Assembly (NCBI GenBank): GCA_031259205.1 | Contig: JAIRLS010000178.1 | Location: 1 to 12,337, forward strand | Length of the DNA: 12,337 nucleotides | Direction of reading: 5' to 3' | Source of the DNA: Bacteroidales bacterium | GTDB taxonomy: Bacteria > Bacteroidota > Bacteroidia > Bacteroidales > UBA4181 | Part shown: piece after piece, positions 7,134 through 12,337 of the stretch | Numbering within the stretch: position 1 is the stretch's first letter | How the letters are laid out: the number at the start of each line of letters is the position of its first letter | The notes under the pieces: generated by a model | Seen by the model: the letters and a program-made list of their open reading frames with translations, nothing else | Told to the model about the DNA's origin: nothing | Database searches by the model: none | Position numbers and translations under genes: made by a program

Positions 7134-8792
7134 TCAAATGATTTCTATTCCTTGTTTTTTCAATATCTCCGGCGCCATTTCGCGCAATTTGAATTTTTGA
7201 ATTTTTCCGCTTCCGGTCAGCGGGAAAGCATCTACCAGAAAGACGTATTTGGGAATTTTGTGGCGGGCGATTTGGCCCCGGCAAAAGTCCTTGACAATTT
7301 CTTCGGTCAGGGTTGCGCCGGGCTGCGCAATAATGAAAGCGCCTACTTCTTCGCCGTATTTGGGGGAAGCGACAGCCACCACCTGTACGTCTTTTACGCC
7401 TTCCAGTTTGTAGAGGTATTCTTCTATTTCGCGCGGGTAGATATTTTCGCCGCCGCGGATGATCATGTCCTTGATGCGTCCTGTGATGCGGTAGTAACCA
7501 CATTCGTCTTTCACGCCGAGATCGCCGCTGTGCAGGTATCCGTTCCGGTCGATGACTTCTGCGGTGGCTTGTGGGTTTTTGTAATAGCCTTTCATGTTCA
7601 GATAACCTTTGCAGCACATCTCGCCCACTTCGCCGACGGCACATTCTTCGCCGGTATTGGGATTGAGTACCTTCACGTCGGTGAAAGGATAATCGCGTCC
7701 CACAGTGGTGCAACGATCTTCAAAGGAATCTTCCAGTACGGAATGGGTCATTCCGGGCGAGGATTCGGTGAGGCCGTACACACTGGTGATGTGGGTGATG
7801 TGCATTTTTTCCGTCACTGCCCGCATCAGTTCGATAGGGCAAAGGGAACCTGCCATGATGCCTGTGCGCAGGGACGACAGGTCGAAGAGGTCGAACATCG
7901 GATGGTTCAGTTCGGCGATGAACATGGTGGGTACGCCGTAAAGCGCGGTGCAGCGTTCTTTGTGGATGGAGGCCAGTACTACCAGCGGATCGAATTTTTC
8001 CACCATTACCTGTGTGCAGCCGTGAGTAAGTACATTCATGGACGCCAGCACCACGCCGAAACAGTGGAACAGCGGAACGCAGCAGCACAACTTGTCTTTG
8101 TCCGTGAACCCCATGCCTTCGCCGGTGAAATAGCCGTTGTTGGCGATGTTGTGATGAGTGAGCATGACGCCTTTCGGGAAACCCGTAGTACCTGAGGTGT
8201 ACTGCATATTGACCACGTCGTGGCAGTCCACTTGTTGCTTGGCTTCCTCCAATGCGCTATCCTTGACGTTTTTCCCCAACAGCAGCAGTTCGGGCGTGTT
8301 GTACATGCCCCTGAACTTTTCCTGTCCTATGTAAACCACATTTTTCAGGAAAGGGAAGCGTTTGCTTTCGATAAAACCCCGTTGAGATTCCCTCAGTTCG
8401 GGCATCATAGCGTAAACCATGTCTACATAGTTGCCATCGAACACTCCTTCGGTGATGCAGAGCGTGTGAATATCCGAGTCCTGTACGAGGTATTCCAGTT
8501 CGTTTTGCTTGTAACTTGTATTGACGGTTACCAGTACGGCGCCGATTTTAGCGCCCGCGTAAAGGAAGGTGAGCCAGTCGGTAACATTGGTAGCCCAAAT
8601 GCCTATGTGTATTCCTTTTTTCACGCCGATAGCCATCAGTCCTTTCGCCATGTCGTCCACCCGCTGGTTAAATTCTTTCCATGTAAACCGCAAATCGCGA
8701 TCGGAATAAACGAGAAATTCTTTGTCGGGCGTAGTAGTGGCCCAATGCTCAAGCCATTGCCCAAGCGTGCGGTCTTGTAATTTTAATTCCAT
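7134..8792 (-). CDS. AMP-binding acyl-CoA synthetase (medium/long-chain fatty acid-CoA ligase type)
   Basis: A complete 552-residue member of the ANL adenylating superfamily, expected to activate a carboxylic acid with ATP to an acyl-adenylate and then to the CoA thioester. Visible motifs are the P-loop YTSGTTGFPKG (198-208), YGLTESSP (339-346), the GYLHSGDLG segment (418-426), the hinge region ITGRIKDMIIRGGENIYPREIE (436-457, residues listed in shortened form: ITGRIKDMIIRGGEN then IYPREIE), and the catalytic lysine region PLTGSGKIQK with Lys530. No signal peptide or membrane segment is evident, so it should be cytoplasmic. The closest general type is fatty acyl-CoA ligase; the true substrate is not readable. 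It starts 27 nt after the XRE-cupin gene and ends 3 nt before trpS, making it the middle gene of a three-gene operon. An XRE-cupin regulator beside an AMP-binding ligase suggests that regulator responds to the ligase's substrate or product, which is inference. Confidence 0.93.
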   Translation of the reverse strand: MELKLQDRTLGQWLEHWATTTPDKEFLVYSDRDLRFTWKEFNQRVDDMAKGLMAIGVKKGIHIGIWATNVTDWLTFLYAGAKIGAVLVTVNTSYKQNELEYLVQDSDIHTLCITEGVFDGNYVDMVYAMMPELRESQRGFIESKRFPFLKNVVYIGQEKFRGMYNTPELLLLGKNVKDSALEEAKQQVDCHDVVNMQYTSGTTGFPKGVMLTHHNIANNGYFTGEGMGFTDKDKLCCCVPLFHCFGVVLASMNVLTHGCTQVMVEKFDPLVVLASIHKERCTALYGVPTMFIAELNHPMFDLFDLSSLRTGIMAGSLCPIELMRAVTEKMHITHITSVYGLTESSPGMTHSVLEDSFEDRCTTVGRDYPFTDVKVLNPNTGEECAVGEVGEMCCKGYLNMKGYYKNPQATAEVIDRNGYLHSGDLGVKDECGYYRITGRIKDMIIRGGENIYPREIEEYLYKLEGVKDVQVVAVASPKYGEEVGAFIIAQPGATLTEEIVKDFCRGQIARHKIPKYVFLVDAFPLTGSGKIQKFKLREMAPEILKKQGIEII

Positions 8793-8819
8793 ATTCTTTT
8801 CTTGCTGGTGCGGGATACA

Positions 8820-9401
8820 TTAAAAAGGGGTGTAAACGATGCCGAGAATCTTTGCCGATCCTTCGCCGGCGGCATGGACATTGTGAGCGACGATGGAGTC
8901 GTAGTAAATGCTGTCGCCTGTTTCCAGCACGTAGGTATCTTTTCCGTAATTGATTTCGATATGGCCTTCCAGCACGTAGATAAATTCTTCGCCTTCGTGC
9001 GAGGAAAGGTCGTGGGGAGCGCCTTTTTCCGAACGGATATCTATCAGGAACGGTTCCATGTGACGGCTCGACTTGTCTTGCGACAGGGAATAGTATTCCA
9101 TGTGTTCGCGTGTTACGTTGGAATCGCCGGCAAAGCGGATGCTGTTTTTACCGGCGCTTTCCTGCCGGCGGGTAATGACAGGCCCCAATTCCGTTTCGTC
9201 GTCGAGAAAAGTCCCTAACCGAACGCCCAGCACACGGGCGATCTTGATAAGCGGCGACAAGGAAGGAAAAAATTGTTTACTCTCAATACGCTCAATTTGT
9301 TCCTTGTTTAACCCCGAACGTTCCGCCACTTCTTCAATGGACAAATTTTTTGACTCTCTGAGCGCCTTTACCCTGTCGCCGATTTTTTTATTACTTTCCA
9401 T
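8820..9401 (-). CDS. XRE-family transcriptional regulator with C-terminal cupin domain
   Basis: A 193-residue cytoplasmic regulator. Residues about 7-66 form an XRE/HTH_3 domain (VKALRESKNLSIEEVAERSG, then LNKEQIERIES). Residues about 114-190 form a cupin_2 beta-barrel, with motif 1 around SHEGEEFIYVLEGHIEI (134-150) and motif 2 around GDSIYYDSIVAHNVHA (162-177); His135, Glu139 and His173 are candidate metal or ligand contacts. Family members bind a small molecule through the cupin and control adjacent metabolic genes. It is the first gene of the operon with the acyl-CoA synthetase and trpS. The start at 9401 gives a full HTH domain and lies about 20 nt after the predicted transcription start. 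An inverted repeat over the promoter suggests autoregulation. Confidence 0.92.
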   Translation of the reverse strand: MESNKKIGDRVKALRESKNLSIEEVAERSGLNKEQIERIESKQFFPSLSPLIKIARVLGVRLGTFLDDETELGPVITRRQESAGKNSIRFAGDSNVTREHMEYYSLSQDKSSRHMEPFLIDIRSEKGAPHDLSSHEGEEFIYVLEGHIEINYGKDTYVLETGDSIYYDSIVAHNVHAAGEGSAKILGIVYTPF

Positions 9402-9428
9402 AAATCACTTTTATTAAAATTGAGCGGG

Positions 9429-9459
9429 CAAAAGTAAATAAAATCTTTGAAGATACAAA
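9429..9459 (-). promoter_or_regulatory. Promoter of the regulator-ligase-trpS operon
   Basis: On the minus strand, TTTG (9459-9456) and TACTTTTG (9436-9429) are separated by 19 nt, an exact match to the Bacteroidota TTTG / TAnnTTTG form. Transcription should start near 9423, about 20 nt before the regulator's ATG. Confidence 0.75.
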
Positions 9460-9461
9460 GA
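9444..9461. promoter_or_regulatory. Candidate operator overlapping the -33 box
   Basis: The inverted repeat TCTTTG (9444-9449), 6-nt spacer, CAAAGA (9456-9461) overlaps the -33 element. Its size and position suit an XRE dimer site, so binding by the adjacent regulator would block the operon promoter. The repeat is seen; the binding is inference. Confidence 0.4.
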
Positions 9462-9500
9462 ATCGTTTTATTGCTTACACCTTTTTGGGGAACTGCTATG

Positions 9501-9537
9501 AAAAAATAGTAGCGTCCGATATTGTATGATTAGGACG
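9501..9537 (-). terminator. Possible terminator after the TonB-dependent receptor
   Basis: On the minus strand CGTCC (9537-9533) and GGACG (9517-9513) can pair around a 15-nt loop, followed after 6 nt by six T residues (9506-9501). It lies about 70 nt after the receptor stop and before the next operon's promoter. The stem is short and the loop long, so this is tentative. Confidence 0.33.
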
Positions 9538-9606
9538 TTTATATATGTTATTATCAATTATATACAAATCTCTGTCAAACAATTTTAGCCATTGCCGTTC
9601 TTTTTA

Positions 9607-11934
9607 TCAAAACGTAAAGTTCCATGTAACGGACGGCACGAAAGAGAAAAGATAGACCATTTCGGCATAGGTTTTATCCTTGTTGTCTTCTTCCTGCCTG
9701 AATACGATAGTCCACGGGTTATGTCGTCCGTAAGCATTGTAGAGGGACAGGTTCAGTTCATTTTTGAAGCGTTTGTCCGGCGGCGTCTTGAATGTCCATG
9801 TAGCCGAGAGGTCGAGGCGGTGATAATCGGGGTAGCGCGATTCGTTGCGCTTTGAATACACCGGCACATAGCGTCCTTCTATTTCGTAGCGTCCTACGGG
9901 ATAGGTGACCGGCATACCCGAAGCATAAATCCAGTTGGCGGAAACGACGAGCCGCGGAAGAAACTCGTAATTCATCACCACCGACACGTTGTTGGGTTTA
10001 TCGTAGGGGGAGCGGTACCAGTTGTCATTGTTGATGTCGTCGATTTTGCGTCTTGCCGCCGAAAAAGTGTAGCTGATCCATCCGTTCAGTTTTCCTTCGT
10101 TTTTTCGGATCATCACTTCCACCCCGTAAGATTTTCCTTTGCCGAAACGGAGTTCGCGTTCCAGTTGGTCGTTACCCATCAGGTTGGCATGGTCTTTAAA
10201 GTCAATCACATGTTTCATATCCTTATAATATACTTCCACGGATGTTTCCAGCATGTCGTTGAAAAAATTCCTGAAGTATCCGACGGCGAACTGGTCGCAC
10301 AGTTGGGGCAATACGTTGGGGGTGGACTGAAACCATACGTCCAGCGGCGAACCGGAAGCAGAATTGGAAGCCAGTTGTATGAATTGCACTGTTCGCGAAT
10401 AACCGGCTTTCACCGAATGGACGCTGTTGAAGGCGTACCGTATTCCCAATCGCGGCTCCCATCGACCGGTGTTGTGATATACTCGACCTTTGGCATAAAC
10501 AGCGGAATCCTTGACGGTATAGTTTTCGAATGTGTAAATTTGTTCGCCGTTGCCGATATTTTGAAAAAGCGTGTAACGCAGACCGTATTTAAACGTCAAT
10601 TGATTGAATTTGGTTTCGTTGGATACGAATACGGCATGTTCCGATGCATATTGCCACGGCTGGTTGAACCGGGCGATAATAGAACTTTCGCCTAATCCTC
10701 CTCCTTTTCCGGGTGAAAAATTGTGTAGCAGGGCATGGTAGCCGAATTTCAGGTTGTGTGTCGGGTTGATGTGCCACGAGAAATCGGCTTTGAAACCGAA
10801 ATCCTGCATTTTGGACTGCCAATCCATCGAGAGTTGGTCGGTCAGTTGGGCCTTGATATAATAATCATAAAAACTGCCTATCAGCGTGAAATTTGAGAAC
10901 ACTTTCGGCGAAAAGATATGATTCCATCTCATGGACAACGTTTGGTTGCCGAAATCCATTCCGGCAATGCGGTTGGAAAATCTGTCGCGTCCGAGGTATG
11001 CTGCCAGAAACAGGCGGTTGTTGTCGTTGATGCGGTAGTTTATCTTGCCGTTGGTATCGTAGAAGTACAGTTTTGAGCTTCTCAGTTCGTCCCTGCGCGA
11101 GAGCAGCAGAAAGAGATCCGCATAGGTGCGGCGTCCGGAAAGCAGATAGGACAGTTTTTCGTTTAATATAGGCCCTTCGACAGTCAGACGGCTGGAGATG
11201 GTGCCAATTCCGCCCGTTGCGGCGAATTTTTGGTTGTTACCGTCGCGGCTGCGGATGTCCAGCAGGGATGAAAGCCGTCCGCCGAAAGTCGCCGGAATAT
11301 CCCCCTTGTAGAGTACTACATCTTTGATAGCATCGTTGTTGAACACCGAAAAAAATCCCATCAGGTGGGAAGCGTTGTAAACGGTAGCCTCGTCGAGCAG
11401 AATCAGATTTTGGTCGTGGCTGCCGCCTCTGACACTGAATCCGGAAGACCCCTCGGAAGTGGACTGTACGCCGGGCAGCAACTGTATGGCTTTGATAATG
11501 TCCACCTCGCCCATCAGCGCCGGAATACGTTTCAAAACTTTCATCGAGATACGTTCCACTCCCATCTCGGTGCGTGTCACATTGGCATTCCTCCCTTCCG
11601 ATGAAATTACCACTTCCTCCAATTCGCTGACCTCTGGAAACAGTTTGATGTTCAATCTCTTATTCTCATTCAAATCTGTTTCCTGCGTCAGGGATTTGTA
11701 TCCGACAAACGAAAACGCTAACCGATATTTTCCGGCAGGCAGCGTAATGGAATAAAACCCGTATGCATTGGCGGTGGTGCCGATTTTCAATTCCTGCACA
11801 TACACTGTTGCCCCTATCAAATCCTCGCCCGTAGCGCCATCCGAAATATTCCCGCTAACGGTAAAACGTTTCGCTTGAGCGGAAACCTGTTCGTATGATA
11901 ACAGGAGAATGAAACAAAATAGGATACGACGCAT
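9607..11934 (-). CDS. TonB-dependent outer-membrane receptor with carboxypeptidase-regulatory-like N-domain
   Basis: A complete 775-residue outer-membrane receptor. Residues 1-21 are a signal peptide (cleavage expected after AQA). Residues about 24-110 form the carboxypeptidase D regulatory-like domain typical of Bacteroidota receptors (GATVYVQELKIGTTANAYGFYSI). Residues about 118-232 form the plug, including SGFSVRGGSHDQNLILLDEA (165-184, in part), LMGFFSVFNNDAIKDVVLYKGD and FGGRLSSLLDIRSRDG (217-232). The remainder is a beta-barrel ending in an aromatic residue (VTWNFTF). It should import a ligand using TonB energy; the ligand is not readable. It is not clearly SusC-like and has no SusD partner. 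My recollection is that receptors with this kind of C-terminus are often followed by a DUF4249 lipoprotein, but here only 205 nt separate it from the next operon. The ATG at 11934 is chosen because it opens on the signal peptide. Confidence 0.93.
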   Translation of the reverse strand: MRRILFCFILLLSYEQVSAQAKRFTVSGNISDGATGEDLIGATVYVQELKIGTTANAYGFYSITLPAGKYRLAFSFVGYKSLTQETDLNENKRLNIKLFPEVSELEEVVISSEGRNANVTRTEMGVERISMKVLKRIPALMGEVDIIKAIQLLPGVQSTSEGSSGFSVRGGSHDQNLILLDEATVYNASHLMGFFSVFNNDAIKDVVLYKGDIPATFGGRLSSLLDIRSRDGNNQKFAATGGIGTISSRLTVEGPILNEKLSYLLSGRRTYADLFLLLSRRDELRSSKLYFYDTNGKINYRINDNNRLFLAAYLGRDRFSNRIAGMDFGNQTLSMRWNHIFSPKVFSNFTLIGSFYDYYIKAQLTDQLSMDWQSKMQDFGFKADFSWHINPTHNLKFGYHALLHNFSPGKGGGLGESSIIARFNQPWQYASEHAVFVSNETKFNQLTFKYGLRYTLFQNIGNGEQIYTFENYTVKDSAVYAKGRVYHNTGRWEPRLGIRYAFNSVHSVKAGYSRTVQFIQLASNSASGSPLDVWFQSTPNVLPQLCDQFAVGYFRNFFNDMLETSVEVYYKDMKHVIDFKDHANLMGNDQLERELRFGKGKSYGVEVMIRKNEGKLNGWISYTFSAARRKIDDINNDNWYRSPYDKPNNVSVVMNYEFLPRLVVSANWIYASGMPVTYPVGRYEIEGRYVPVYSKRNESRYPDYHRLDLSATWTFKTPPDKRFKNELNLSLYNAYGRHNPWTIVFRQEEDNKDKTYAEMVYLFSFVPSVTWNFTF

Positions 11935-12010
11935 TTATGGGCTGTAAATAACAAATAAATATGTTGCACAAAAATCGTTCCATTTTTCAATTCCGGACCG
12001 GTAACTTTCG

Positions 12011-12026
12011 GATGATTTTTATCATC
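12011..12026. promoter_or_regulatory. Palindrome upstream of the TonB-dependent receptor
   Basis: GATGAT, TTTT, ATCATC is a perfect 6-bp inverted repeat about 80 nt upstream of the receptor start. It is directly followed by AGCCG (12027-12031) and CGGCT (12038-12042), a further 5-bp hairpin. These could be regulator sites or mRNA structure. Confidence 0.35.
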
Positions 12027-12058
12027 AGCCGTTCCACCGGCTCATCGAAAAATAGCGG

Positions 12059-12071
12059 AACGATAATCGTT
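12059..12071. promoter_or_regulatory. AT-rich palindrome AACGATAATCGTT
   Basis: Perfect 6-bp arms (AACGAT / ATCGTT) surround one central A, and the overlapping GATAATCGTTATC is also near-symmetrical. Its composition loosely recalls iron-regulator boxes seen before TonB receptors, but it does not match a full Fur consensus, so no regulator is named. Confidence 0.35.
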
Positions 12072-12132
12072 ATCTTGTACGGTGTTGCACGACTGCCGGA
12101 AACTTCGGCAAGAATTGGATTGCTGTTAACTT

Positions 12133-12150
12133 TAGGGAACCTCTAAAAAT
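12133..12150. mobile_element. Possible insertion-sequence terminal inverted repeat
   Basis: TTAGGGAACCTCTAAAAATT resembles, from memory, the terminal repeats of some IS5-group elements (GGGAACCTCT followed by A-rich sequence) with a TTAG-like target site. No transposase domain is recognised in the remaining 190 nt and the other end would lie beyond the window, so this is tentative. Confidence 0.25.
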
Positions 12151-12243
12151 TCTTTATTTTTTGGGTTCATTCTTTTCTTGAGGCGATATTGGTCAGTGGA
12201 CTGTTCCATCCGTGTTTTGTTTCCCGCTTTTTCCCCATCCCTC

Positions 12244-12335
12244 TTAACCCAACTTGGCCAGTCAATAAACGTAATTATTTTGTAACCAGTGGTATGCGAT
12301 AGTGGCACATCATCAATGGGGGACTACGGATTTTT
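12244..12335 (+). repeat. Copy B of the 92-nt intergenic repeat with conserved ends
   Basis: The left end TTAACCCAACTTGGC and the right end ATGGGGGACTACGGATTTTT (12316-12335) match copy A at 5748-5839 with the same 72-nt spacing between their first bases. The window stops 2 nt after the match ends, so a longer right boundary cannot be excluded. Confidence 0.7.
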
Positions 12336-12337
12336 TT

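Larger units (their letters stand above)
11935..12337. other. Gene-free region upstream of the TonB-dependent receptor
   Basis: No convincing gene is seen. A 61-codon plus-strand frame (11961-12146) has no recognisable domain and crosses the palindromes. On the minus strand a frame from the stop at about 12326 to a stop near 12133 is open for about 60 codons (ITFIDWPSWVKRDGEKAG in part) but has no early start codon. The region holds three small palindromes, a possible insertion-sequence end near 12133 and repeat copy B. No promoter matching the TTTG / TAnnTTTG form was found for the receptor; TTTATTTG on the minus strand (11959-11952) is one mismatch off and lacks a -33 box at the right distance. 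Confidence 0.55.

Noticed and set aside
7152..8195. 347-codon plus-strand frame opposite the acyl-CoA synthetase
   Set aside because: The minus strand carries all ANL-family motifs; the plus-strand translation is an antisense shadow without recognisable motifs.

Overview
The window reads as a chromosomal segment of a Bacteroidota, probably a Bacteroidales. The grounds are a BspA-type leucine-rich-repeat lipoprotein with a DUF5018-like domain, a TonB-dependent receptor with a carboxypeptidase-regulatory-like N-terminus, start codons without clear Shine-Dalgarno sequences, and several matches to the Bacteroidota promoter form (TTTG, 19-nt spacer, TAnnTTTG). The genus cannot be read from the sequence alone.

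Layout. 36-1034 (+) encodes a surface lipoprotein with near-identical 69-nt LRR repeats and is followed by a strong intrinsic terminator (1093-1126). 1127-1553 has no gene but holds twin palindromic repeats and a promoter. 1554-4280 (+) encodes a membrane-anchored protein of about 908 residues with a DUF3352-like ectodomain and a C-terminal beta-propeller-like region. Everything after that is on the minus strand. 4500-5735 is a polyol-type MFS permease with its own promoter and a leader of roughly 140 nt. 6141-9401 is a compact operon transcribed in the order XRE-cupin regulator, acyl-CoA synthetase, trpS. 9607-11934 is a TonB-dependent outer-membrane receptor. The last 400 nt hold no convincing gene but contain small palindromes, a possible insertion-sequence end and a repeat.

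How the genes fit together. The regulator, acyl-CoA ligase and tryptophanyl-tRNA synthetase are separated by 27 and 3 nt and share one recognisable promoter, so they are very probably co-transcribed. The regulator probably controls its own promoter through an inverted repeat overlapping the -33 box. The lipoprotein, the DUF3352-like protein, the permease and the receptor look like independent transcription units serving the cell surface or transport.

The least explained signal is a pair of 92-nt intergenic segments (5748-5839 and 12244-12335). They have the same orientation and no length difference. Both ends are strongly conserved, including an exact 20-nt match, while the middle has diverged. 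One copy lies in the permease leader and the other at the window's right edge. A second unexplained signal is a 21-nt inverted repeat (18/21 matches) bracketing the permease gene.
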